Shown here one piece after another: positions 1-10,200 of a stretch of 64,000 bases of DNA. The position numbers were made by a program, and so were the translations under genes. This DNA comes from Delphinella strobiligena. Lineage: Eukaryota > Ascomycota > Dothideomycetes > Dothideales > Dothioraceae. The notes under the pieces are model-generated. The model did not search any database. It worked only from the letters and a program-made list of their open reading frames with translations, and was not told the origin of the DNA. Where the stretch lies: the NCBI GenBank assembly GCA_009982845.1, contig JAADKB010000004.1:1736001-1800000 (forward strand). Reading direction: 5' to 3'. Numbering within the stretch: the first letter of the stretch is position 1; every line of letters begins with the position of its first letter.

Positions 1-563
1 GTAGAGCAGATATTTGTCGGCCAAGCTTATGCGCCATAGTCTCGGTTGTGGGATTGATGTAGAGGAACGCAGCTCCTCCGATAGCTCCTAGTCCGAGTAG
101 CGAGGCGACGACCTTCTCACCAGTCGATGATGACTGTTGCACCTCTGTTGTTGGTCCTCTGCGAATGACCTTTACTGCCTTCGACTGGTACGCTGATTCC
201 GAACTCGCGCCTTTGAGGACACCAACAAGATAGGTTTTCATGATCTCGTCTGCGTCTTCTGAATGACCAACATCCTCATAATCGGCAGTCGCGTCCTTCC
301 CAGCCACCTCAAACAGGGCATCTACTCCACCAGGGTGGTCTCGGAGGTATGGTGTAACATCATAGACTTAAGACAGAGATCAGCTAAATACTCATCATGT
401 TTTTGCTTAGCAGAAACCCACCTTTGCCATGGATTGCGATCCAGATATCTTCCTTGGTGTTGTGTTTTGCGACCTCTTTCAGAGTGTATGCGCTGACTTC
501 AGTCTCAGCTTTCCGTTGAGCCTTGAGCTCTTTCTTTTCAACTCCTCCGATACTTGTAGGCAT
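1..563 (-). CDS. Cytochrome b5 (C-terminus cut by window edge)
   Basis: Small heme protein that passes electrons to ER enzymes such as P450s and desaturases. Exons on the minus strand are 563-422 and 366 to beyond 1; the 55-bp GT-AG intron (367-421) restores the frame inside the b5 domain. The start at 563 gives an N-terminus beginning MPTSIGGVEKK. The b5 core is complete: YTLKEVAKH near residue 27, then IHGKVYDVTPYL, the heme-ligand motif DHPGG, and the second heme His in EDVGHS. After a charged linker there is one hydrophobic stretch (VVASLLGLGAIGGAAFLYI), which fits a tail anchor in the ER membrane. The reading frame is still open at base 1, so the last residues are missing. It diverges from the P450 that starts at 1547, a natural redox partner. 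A b5-like domain in a larger protein is unlikely given the short N-terminus and tail anchor. Confidence 0.9.
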
Positions 564-1546
564 AGTGGGCTGTTGGTATGATACTATTCGGTGCTTTTGG
601 GAAGGGAGGCGAAGATTGTGAAAAGACAATCTGTGGGCCACGAAGTGGATGATAAATGATTCGAAGAAGGGCTGAATCTACAATTGTAGCAAGTGGAGAT
701 CTTTATGGACAATAGAATTTTACGTATGAAAACACACTGGTTGGCACCGATGAGGCGGTAATTCGGAAGACGGTACGGCTCGTAATGCGCTCTCCGCATT
801 AAGCGTCCATACATTTTCAAGTCGTATACAGACATGGAAACACATCAGCCGAAAGTCACATTTCTCCGACTTCGACCGTGCGATACGAACAAACCGCAAT
901 GGATGTTCACACGAGGTCGAGGCAAAAGCTTACGCAAGGTCAGAAACGGCGAGATCAACGATATGAGACCTGCGCACAGATCGATGCGCAGGGAGGAGTA
1001 ATGTACGGAGACAAAGATGGAGATATTGATGTGAAATATAGGCACGCTGATTGGCTAGAGATGACGGAGAAACCCCCTGAGAAACTCAGGTAAGCATCTC
1101 CATCCCCAAGCTTGTTAGAGTGCACGGTCGGGCAAACGTCAAGAACAACCAGATCTGCGCATACCTTGTACTTCTAGCTCCTATTGGTTATTGCGGAAGC
1201 AATACCGCTACTCATGATATCCAACTCTCGGAGCAAACATAATCCCAAGGGGTTTGTAATGTTTCTATTGATCGAGATGGCGTCTTACCGCACTCCTGCG
1301 CTAGATATCATGAACCGATGTCCAATAACAACAGAAGATTGCTGTATTACGCGAGCGATTTCCGAGGCGTCCGTGGACGTTGAGGAAGCGGATGGAATAG
1401 ACTGCATTACGAAGCGCAGTCCTGTAGTCTAAAAAGACGGTACTTCGGCAAATCATCGAGAGCTCCCATTCTTATAATTAGCCTGTGGAACATCCTTTGT
1501 TTCGAGTATCTCAAGCTTTTCATCGTTCAGCGATTACAACTCGAGG
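564..1546. other. Intergenic, shared upstream region of b5 and P450
   Basis: No convincing gene. The short reading frames (for example 878-1093 and 1184-1432) have no recognisable domains. The stretch lies between two diverging genes, so it should contain both promoters; I see no clear TATA box. Confidence 0.6.
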
Positions 1547-3324
1547 ATGACTGCAAAGAACTTCTACCTTCTGGGAGAGGACGTTTCTCAAGCGCTTCCT
1601 ATCGAAATCGATGCTAAACAGGACCTCGAGTCTTTGAAAAATCTTGTAGCTTCACACTTCGCCATTGTCGAGCCTTCGGGTATGTTTTGCTCCAGATTTG
1701 TATACAGAACACGACTGGCCAATACTAACAATTGCTAGGTATCAACTTTTGTATCGATGGAGGCGATGCCTTGACAGAACTTTCAGATATACTGGAATGT
1801 CAGGAACCGATTGCAATCACCATTGATGGACACGCCGTCAGGGAGGTTCCTGGTCCAAAAGGATACCCTTACGTGGGCAACTACTACGAGGTCTACCCTG
1901 ACCACCTCGGGAACCACCAGCGTCTGTTCGATCAGTATGGCAAAATCTTCAAGACTGTCAACATGGGCAGTATTGTCTACGAAACCAATGACCCCGAAAT
2001 CGCCGAGATCGCCTTCCAGGAATCCGACTTCTTCACTAAGAAGATCACCCCATCACATCCATTGTGGGGTATCAAGGATCAGCAAGCCGGTATCTTCTTG
2101 GGTGATACCGAGGACGAGAATTGGAAGGTGGCCCACAAGTTTTTACCACCTGCATTTGGACCCAAAGCCGTCCGCCATTACGCACCTACCATGCAAATGA
2201 CTGTGGAGAAGGCTTTCAAGGTTTTTGATGATCTTGAAGTACGAGGAGAAGCATTCAATGTCTACCAGTACATGCTGAAGCTTGGATCTCAGGCTGTTGG
2301 CAAGCTTGTGCTCGGTATGGATTTTCATCACTTCGACAGCACCGAACAGCCTATTCACAAGATGGTGGTCTTGATCTCTGAATGGCTTGAGCTCAACAAA
2401 CAGGTCTCATCCAAGGGCTCATGGTATGCCACTTTGCCTTTCGGAGCCCCAAAGAGGCTGAAGGAGACTAAGTCGGAAATCTATGAGCTTTTGATCGAGT
2501 CTCTGCACAAGATGAAAAGCAGCGGAACAGAAGACCTTGAGCTCCAAGAAGCTGCTTTAACTGCCTCTTGTATCGCTGGTATGAATTTCTGAAAACCTGC
2601 CCTGTTATTTACGTGTGACTGACGTGTCTCAGACTATGCAATGCGAGCTGTAGACAGCAAGGGCGAGAAACTTCCCCAAAAGAACCTTGTGTCATCGCTC
2701 GTCGTGGCAACCGCTGCAGGATTCACAACAACTTCCTCCTTGCTCTCGTGGTTGATTTACGGTCTTGTCACCTACCCAGGCATGCAAGAGCGCCTCCTCC
2801 AAGAGCTCGTCGACAATGACATTGACGAGAACACTCAATGGACAGCGGACACGATCGCAAAACTTCCTTTCCTCGAAAAATACATCAAGGAAACCCAACG
2901 CAGGCACAACCCGTCATTCCAACCAGGACGTACCGCCAAGGTCGATCTCATCCTCCCCGGCGGCTACAAAATCCCAGAAGGCGGCATCGTCATCCCCGCC
3001 CTCCACCACATCCACACCAACCCAGCCATCTGGGAGAATCCAGCCCGTTTCGACCCCGACAGATGGGACACGGAATCTGTCAAGAACAGACACAAGGCCG
3101 CTTACATCCCCTTCGCCACTGGCGGAAGACAATGCATCGGTTTCAACTTTGCGCTGCAAGAGGTCAAGATTTTCCTGCCAAAGCTTGTTTATCGCTACAA
3201 GTGGACGCGCGAGGGTGATGCCGCCGTCGAGTACGATCCTATGTTTCAGCTCATCAGGCCTGTGAATCTATACGTGACCGCTCAGAGACGTGTCAAGTGG
3301 CCACCAAAGTCTGAGAAGGCTTGA
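1547..3324 (+). CDS. Cytochrome P450, CYP102/505-like heme domain with N-terminal extension
   Basis: Heme-thiolate monooxygenase. Exons 1547-1679, 1739-2578 and 2633-3324 (introns of 59 and 54 bp) give 554 residues. The P450 fold starts near residue 90 at VPGPKGYPYVGN. Further landmarks are WKVAHKFLPPAFGPKAVR (typical of CYP102/CYP505 heme domains), the I-helix AGFTTT near 353-358, the K-helix ExxR as ETQR at 411-414, and the heme loop FATGGRQCIG at 485-494 with the ligand Cys492. Residues 1-88 are a non-hydrophobic extension rather than the usual membrane anchor, so the enzyme may be soluble or peripherally bound. No reductase domain follows: the frame stops after RRVKWPPKSEKA. It would need a separate reductase, and the divergent cytochrome b5 could be a second electron donor. 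The substrate cannot be read from the sequence; fatty acids are the usual substrates of this clade. Confidence 0.9.
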
Positions 3325-4031
3325 AGGGATCGGAACAGGCGGATAGCAATTTTAATGATATAGACATGGCCTGATTTATCCGTTATAGATTTATAGATTA
3401 TACTTTTTCAATGCCTACAGGTGTGACGCTATGGCCTTTTGTATGTTCATCCACCCTTGTGGTCCATCTCTTGTCCAAGTGATCGACTGTCTTGACCAGC
3501 CTTTGATAGGAAATACGAAAGTATGACTATTCATGATCATTCTAGCTGTACCCCTCATGCCAGAAACCGAAAGTGCATCGTCTGACATTCTAACCTGCAC
3601 GAACCGACCCTTGCCACAAAAGACCGCCACCTGCAAACTGCGAGTTCACCACAAAGCTGACTGGAGGGAATGGACGACGTCCGATGATTTAGTAGCATGG
3701 TATGCCGGGGGGGGTTAGTGTTCTGAGACATCAAGCAATCGATTCGGTCTCGCCACGACTTGCCAGACAGCAACTGTGATGTCGCCATCGAACCCCACCA
3801 TGATTTGCTTGACCAAAATCGTCATTGCGCCGAACCCTTACTAAGACTAAACGTGGAGCAAATGATTCGTGAATTCAGTCTGTCTTTGAGAACAATAATT
3901 CATTCACTCGTTCAAACGTTATATATGTAGTGGTCTGGTAATATGCGATTTCAGCGCCGGCATGTGAACGGTGGTAAAGGCTCGGCTGATACATGTTCGC
4001 AAGGGTAGGGAATCTGAATTGCATGACCGGT
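3325..4031. other. Intergenic, convergent 3' ends
   Basis: Separates the 3' ends of the P450 and the minus-strand regulator. No ORF here has recognisable content. A G-run near 3710 and AT-rich terminator-like sequence just after 3324 are the only features seen. Confidence 0.6.
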
Positions 4032-5854
4032 CTAGTTCTGAGCATGAGCCTCGTCCAAACGCGCAAGAATCGCCGCAAAGGCTTTTATATGCTCTCCTGC
4101 ACGTTGTGATACGAGCGCGCCTGCTTCGGGAGGACAGTCCAATAGCGCAGCGGCCACTTGACGGATCTTCCATGGCTGTGTGTGAAAAAGTCAGCCATTT
4201 CTATCATGAACAAAACGACACGAGGGACTCACCAGAAGAAGTCCGTGAGGCTCTAGGGCGGCCTGGGATGCTGTGTTCAGGAAGTCCAGTAGTTGCGCGC
4301 ATATGTGCTCTTGCATTTGCCATAGTTGTATTCGCTCGTCTGAGCTCATGTCTGGGAGACTGATCATTCGTTCGACCATGAGACTTTGAGTCCAGCGATG
4401 CGTGACGTGCACGTTGGCTCGCATGCTCTCGTATTGGAAAGCACGCAAGGGATCATGTCGACTTTCGACTCCCGATTCTGGATGTAGACTGATCTCGGCC
4501 GGTACTTCGTCAAGGACATGCTCGGTGTTTCCTAGTCGTAGTTGTAAAAGACTCAAGAGCGGCGTGGGACGAATATGTTTCCCGCAGCTGCATGTGCCGA
4601 GAACGTCTCGGTGGTGCCCTTCGTGGCAGGTGATCATGAAAGAGGCAAAGGCTGGATCCTGTTTGATAGTCACCAAGCAGCTGTTGACTCGAGCCAAGGC
4701 GATGAACCCCTCTGTCAAGGCAGGCTTGTTTGGTGGCTGTTCAAGTAATCCTTCCTTCCTGATGAACTCGTCATCCAGGTTGAGAGGCATTAACTCAGTT
4801 GCGTCTGAGTTGTGGAACAAGAAGCGATCGCTTAGCGAGTCCCATGTCAGATTCTCTGGTTTTAAATGACTGCAAATGATATGTCAGGCCCAAGGAAGTC
4901 TAGCTTAGGGTGTGCGTTGCAAACCTACATATACACCATAGCTGTGAGCCAAAAAGCCTTCTTCCGCAGCTGGATCTCGATATGATTTAGGTTCGCATAG
5001 CTTTTAATGCGGTGAAACTCCAGGTCCAGCATGAAAGCCTGCGCTTCAGCATGGTAATAGTTCAGTCTCTTTCGGTAACCAAGATATATAAAGGCCCTGC
5101 CAAGAAGATGGGTGGTGGCCCACTTCTCAAAAGTCGGCGAGTCGTAATAATCTGGCTTCTTCAACCGGTTGAGTATAGCGCAGATGTTCTCGACCGCGTC
5201 AAGCCTGGAGTAATATGTGAAGTTCCGGTCTAATTGTTTATATCCTGGAAACTTGCCTGGCAGTATAGCCACGACTGCGGCGCACATGGACAGTACGAAG
5301 CACAAAAAGTCCCGATCACTGTTGTATCGCAGATGCCGCAAGTCGGAATCAAAGGTCGGAAGGTGGACCACGGGAAGAAGTGGATATATGATATCGATAT
5401 AATTTTTCATAATCTCGTCAAAGACGACCTGGGAGCAAAACTGATTGATCGCGAGTTCATTTCCAATACTTGGATTCATCCTGGAAGAGCTCTCTGGGTT
5501 CAGTCCATGATGCGCCGGTCTTTTCGAATGAATGATTTCCTCCGCCCTGGATACAGTGGAGGCCTCGTCGCTGCCATTTCCATTACTGTTCGACGCTTCG
5601 CCAAAAGATATACGGCGTCTACTTGTACATGTCATAAGCATGTAATGTCTACATGGGGATTTATCAAAACCGACTAACCTTTTCGCTGGAGGCCCCCTTC
5701 GTTTAACTGGCATATTGAAGGTGCACTCCAAGGTTGCGCCAATACATCGCTTGCAAGGATATGCCGAAGTTGGTCCATTCGAAGGCTCGCATCTAATTCT
5801 TCTTTGTCGACATGCATCGCATGCTTGTCGCGCAATTTCGCGAGATATCGCCAT
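4032..5854 (-). CDS. Zn2Cys6 transcription factor with fungal_trans domain
   Basis: Nuclear DNA-binding regulator. Minus-strand exons 5854-5679, 5618-4935, 4869-4233 and 4175-4032 give 546 residues. The 60-bp intron 5619-5678 is a multiple of three and contains no stop, so it could be missed, but it has clear GTTAGT...TAG borders and interrupts a basic linker. The binuclear zinc cluster is complete at the N-terminus: CDACRQRRIRC (Cys12, 15, 22) then Cys34, 37 and 44. The middle region (about 140-330) has the fungal-specific regulator fold, with YIDIIYPLLPVVHLPTF and the YYSRLDAVENI helix. The last exon gives a natural end (LARLDEAHAQN). It sits between the P450 and the GST and may regulate them, but no binding site was identified. 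The target pathway is unknown. Confidence 0.88.
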
Positions 5855-6174
5855 TACTCCCTTACATTTGCAAAAGCAAAAGTTAGGTAGTGGATTGGAG
5901 GGTGGATGAAGGAGGCGTGGGAGGATATCCGGGGAAGCCAGACACCAAACCTTACCTTACAGATCCAGAACGTTTTCGAGTCATTAGCGGCAAATACAGA
6001 CCAATAGGAATGGAAGTCTATTATGCTAGCGTCTCTCCAAAGATTCATAAAGTGGCAAATGATGTATTCGGTCAATGTGTCATTGAAGTTGCACAGGTCA
6101 GAAACAGTGTAGGGAACTATCAGATCATGAAGTCCAATCATGCTATCGCATTATCAGGTAGCGATACCTCTCCG
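5855..6174. other. Intergenic, GST 3' side to regulator start
   Basis: About 320 bp between two minus-strand genes. It must hold the promoter of the 4032-5854 regulator. No clear TATA box or other gene seen. Confidence 0.5.
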
Positions 6175-6848
6175 TCAGCGCCCACTGACCTGTTCGCTAT
6201 TAACACGCACGAAACTAGGGTATCTCTTTGCCATTCTCTCCTCCCATTCCTTTAGGTGAGGATAAGACTCCGTGTCCAGCTTGCGTGGTCCCGCGCCAAC
6301 CATAGCGCTCCAGTGTGCAATGTCAGCAACTGTACATTTGTCACCAACTAGGAACTTGTCCTTGGTGTGTCCCAGATGGTAATCCACAGCGGCATTGAGA
6401 TTTCTCAAACCTACAATATGCTGTGAGGTTGAGTTGGTACTGTGATTCTGCGTGCTGTTGATTGAGAAGATACGGAAGAGCCAATTGTTGACCTCGTAGC
6501 TCTGGCGACTTCCCTTTGGGTAAGAAATCTTATGATCCTTGTCGTACTGCTCGATGAGGTACAAAAGGATGTTGCTACGCTCAAAAATGCGAATCTTCTC
6601 GCCATCGCGGAATGTGTCGCTTATGAGGGTGATGTCCGCATCAGTGTCCCCCTTCTTTTCGTCAACCTGCTGGATCTGGTAGGGAAGGCTAGTGATCAGT
6701 CAGTCTGAGGTGCAAGTAATAACATAGCGCTTGAAATTGGCTTTGCGCACCCCAATTCTCCAAGAGTGACTGGGACATCGATTGGAATAGGAGACTGAGA
6801 GGTGAATATTGTGATGTTGGAGATTCTTTCATCAAATACAACAGCCAT
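6175..6848 (-). CDS. Glutathione S-transferase (Ure2p/GstA-like)
   Basis: Conjugates glutathione to electrophiles in the cytosol. Minus-strand exons 6848-6751 and 6688-6175, joined across a 62-bp intron (GTGCGC...CTAG), give 203 residues. The N-terminal thioredoxin-like domain reads ITIFTSQSPIPIDVPVTLGELG, then LPYQIQQVDEKKGD and the glutathione-binding ERSNILLYLIEQYD. The C-terminal helical domain has the Ure2-type stretch YEVNNWLFRIF, the N-capping/hydrophobic staple region FLVGDKCTVADIAHWSAM, and YPHLKEWEERMAKRPS-like sequence. This is slightly shorter than typical fungal GSTs of about 220 residues. The start at 6848 is chosen because the upstream ATG at 6901 lies in another frame. Its position beside a P450 and two regulators suggests a role in xenobiotic or secondary metabolite handling, which is inference. 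Confidence 0.87.
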
Positions 6849-7875
6849 TGCGACGTCTTTGTTTGTCCACAACGATGCGAAAGAAATGCAAAAGTGTCCA
6901 AACACGGTTTGATAAGAATATTTTAAACACTTATACAACTGGTCATGATGTCACGTGTCAATTGGTGACAAGTTTGGCAGCTGCCACTTTGACTGAGAAT
7001 GGGAAGACCCAATAAGAATCATCTAAAGATCCACGTGAGAGAAGGCGTAAGGCTAAAGCTTTGATGTTTTCTGGAGCATCAACAAAAAAAAAGCGCAACT
7101 GAGTGTCGTTTGATAGGCGCTGTCTAAAGGTGTAAACTATTCAACGACGATCTTATTCAACCGGAACTGTGAGGTCATGAATAAGAAGGTACCTTACCTT
7201 ACGGTCGTGTCATCAGTGAAGTGGGACAGCCGGACATCTTGAACAGAAAACACCTCTTGGGTTTACAAACCAGTCATCACCATAGTCAAATTAGCTCGTT
7301 GTGCGGAATCACGATAGTAGTACTGAACTTTATCAACGGTTATGCGCGCATAATAAGGTAGGCAAGGTTAGCTGCAGGAACGGCTCAACGGCCCGGGAAA
7401 AGGTAAAGAAAGGTACGTACCCGTGGTACCATTCAGTGCTCGCTCATCGTGATGTGGTTGGTGGCTGGATTGCTTGTTTCATGTCAAATGTCATGTCATG
7501 GATACGCCTTGCAAGACCAAAAAGCTAACAACCTGGAGCAACCAACACGTGGCATACCAGGCTTGGAGATTTCCTTAGCCAGCTCGTTCAAGTCAATCTC
7601 CCCCACAAGTTCTGTGCCACACCAGCACTGCTATCTGATAAAAGAGTCGCTCCTGAGCTGTGTTGAGCCCAGCTCCATATACGTTGACTTGGCTCTCTCA
7701 GCTTGCTCATCGGCCGTGGCGACCTAGAGAGACTAGAGTAAAATGCAGCAGACTACCTCGACTTGTAAAGGTTGAGCTAAAGACGTTTGCACAAAATAGC
7801 CTAGACATGCAGTACTTGTCGCTACAACGGGGCGACCACAGTAACTTGAGAGTAGCTCAACGACACTGCCGCATG
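6849..7875. other. Intergenic, about 1 kb
   Basis: Upstream of the GST and downstream of the next minus-strand regulator. Short frames at 7301-7528, 7449-7727 and 7660-7908 show no family features and unconvincing composition. Nothing else seen apart from a short A-run near 7083. Confidence 0.55.
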
Positions 7876-9667
7876 TTAAATGTGTCTTATGTTGACCTTC
7901 TCCCGTAATTCAGGCACCATGGGCAAAGCAGTAGCAGAGTCTTCGTTAATACTCCAATGCTCCAAAACGCCGATCCACTCCTCAAACAAAGGATTCATGG
8001 TTGCGAATCCCGTGGCCTCGTTTCTTTGCAGAATAAGTTCTTCCGAGTGCGGCCACGAGACTGAAACACTGCTCATGACAGCTTCGACCCAATCAGCACC
8101 ATTGTGCACAAAATATTCTCGTAGCTTCGGCCAAGCCAAGCAAATCAGAATGGGCATGTGAGGGATAAAGGCTTCTGCAGGTCCAGGTCGACACCAAGGG
8201 GGGATTTTGTCGAAAGTCTCATGGGTTGGATGGGCTTGCCAGCTAATGACTTTGTGAAATATTGCCCAGCAGGCTACTCTATCAGCTAAAGACTGCTTGT
8301 CGATCAGCCTCAGTATCACAAACCTCACAGGTGGTAAGAGAGTCCCGTGTAACGTACCAAATGAGGGAAAAAGCTTGTGAAGGCTTGTGCCCAATCTGAA
8401 ACATTCAGCTGTCTATCACAATGAGGCTGACTGGTGGCTAGCAAGCCATCTAAATTTGTCGGGCCAATAACAGCGGCGACATCAATCCCCTTCGCAATCA
8501 TCCACCTCGCTCGGTCGCGTATCTCGATGAATGTACGGCTAGCCCAGCGAGCCGGACCTCCAGGGATTGAATCTATTGGTAGCCACATGAGCTCAATGGC
8601 GTACGGGTTAATCTCTGCATTCATAGTCTGAGTAACTTGTACGACTGGCGCAAAGTGACTGGCGCTTGTAGAGCTGGATAGAGGTAGAAAGCCCAGCATG
8701 GGGCAAACATCGGACTGGAAAGATGAATCATGGCGTTGAAGCACTTCGACGGTGTCTTCGATTCCGGGCGCATGTGGGTACGTGAAGACGCTGAAGTTGA
8801 ACGGATGCCCTAATGCTCCTGCTGGACTTAAGTCCATGCATTGTAGCAAAGCGGTTGCGCCAGCGACAGTAGGAATCTCTGACCAAGCGTCAATGTGTCC
8901 GATAGTAGTAGCGGAGGGATAATTTGCTCCGTCCGCTTGAGGGTAGGTGGTCAGAGAGCTGGGAGAGGCAAAATCGTGAGCTATACCATGATTGAGAGCT
9001 GTCACTGGCAAAGCGTCATACGCATAAGCGGTTGCGTCCCCGGAAGTATGCATGGTCAGAGCCTCAGTCGAATTCGATCGGGCTCGCCTTTGCATGTATT
9101 CCAGGAGTGATTTGCGTGTGCTATCGTCCGTCGTGGTGCTAGCGAGGTGCTCCAGGAAAGGCGCAATATCTGTGATATCCTCTCTGAGGGGCATATTTTG
9201 CTCAGCTTTAGCATGACTACTGGTCGTAATGTGCTTGATGACCGCAGGTCGCTCCTGTATGGGGTTGCTGACCATCAGATTTGCAAATGTAGAAGAGAAC
9301 GAGCTTTCAGAGTTTGTTGAACCCTCGAGTTTCGGCTCCACACCCTTGATCCAAGCAAGTTCCCGGACAAGACTTTCATTGCGCTGCCGCAGCGCTGTCC
9401 TACTGTTCTCTGACTCGTAGTTGCAAATCCGATGTCCACGCTTTGAGCAGCCTGAACACACTGGTTGCCTACCATCACACTACCCAACCATATTAGCGAG
9501 CCAGAACAGCAACTAGCATTGGTAAACAGTACCTTGCTCTTGTACTGGCGGCATCGATTGCAAGCAACAGTTATGTTTTTGGAAGGTCTACGACGAGAAG
9601 CACGGGCAGCAGGAGGTAGCAAAGCGTTTGTATTCGGAGTACTCGCAGGAAGCAACTGTCTCTGCAT
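7876..9667 (-). CDS. Zn2Cys6 transcription factor with DUF3425-type C-terminus
   Basis: Putative DNA-binding regulator. Minus-strand exons 9667-9533, 9479-8329 and 8278-7876 (introns 53 and 50 bp) give 562 residues. The first intron interrupts the zinc cluster: CNRCRQYKSK | C, then Cys53, Cys56 and Cys64 in CSGC and HRIC, so the whole C6 set exists only after splicing. The C-terminal third resembles DUF3425: SYHLVACWAIFHKVISWQ, then FDKIPPWCRPGP, a WPKLREY helix and NPLFEEWIGVLEHWSI. DUF3425 is common in fungal bZIP and some zinc-cluster regulators. The second intron is short and its acceptor (GATAG) was chosen because it alone keeps the frame into VACWAIF. The middle (100-300) is Ser/Thr-rich and likely disordered. 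Targets are unknown; neighbouring GST and P450 are candidates. Confidence 0.82.
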
Positions 9668-10200
9668 TTCCGCTCTTATGGTATAATTCCGTAGAGTTGC
9701 TTAATTCTTGTGGCCTTGACTGCTCCCTACCCATAGTCGGCCTCATCCGTGGCAAGTCAAGTGGTGTCAAGGGAGTTGGAATCTTTGATGACCTCACGTT
9801 GGTGCTACGACAGTGTGTAAGGTGATTCGTTACCGTTGTCAGGATGGTTGGTACGTACCTGGCGTTTGTGTGGACATACGGACCCGGCCCCGAGCGGGAG
9901 TTCACCCCAAGGCTGATTCTGATTGGGCGATCGAATATTGTTGTTCGTTGCTGCATGAGTTTGGACTGATTAGGAAAGTGCATCTGGCACCAAAAGCCCG
10001 AGAAAAACTGGTCTTTTCCTAATTATGTTACATCGAAACTCGTGAATAAGTTACACTTCCGATGAGCTCCTCCATCTCGGATCTCGATTTTGGTAGCCAA
10101 TCCTATAGCCTATCTGGTTACGAGATCAAGCTGTCAGTTTGACGATGTCTGAAAGCGTCCGCATATCGGAGATTCGAATTTTGAGTTTCGCTCACGCCGC
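9668..10200. other. Intergenic
   Basis: Promoter side of the DUF3425-type regulator and 3' side of the next minus-strand gene. No domain-bearing frame found. Confidence 0.55.

Noticed and set aside
2765..3265. 166- and 126-residue ORFs inside the P450 third exon
   Set aside because: Shadow frames of the P450, whose own frame has the heme and ExxR motifs.
7449..7727. 92-residue ORF starting with a hydrophobic stretch, like a small secreted Cys protein
   Set aside because: Cys spacing and composition are not convincing, no leader or TATA signal, and overlapping frames are equally open.
10141..10200. GATTCGAATTTTG, resembling a tRNA B-box
   Set aside because: No matching A-box, acceptor stem or cloverleaf could be formed around it.
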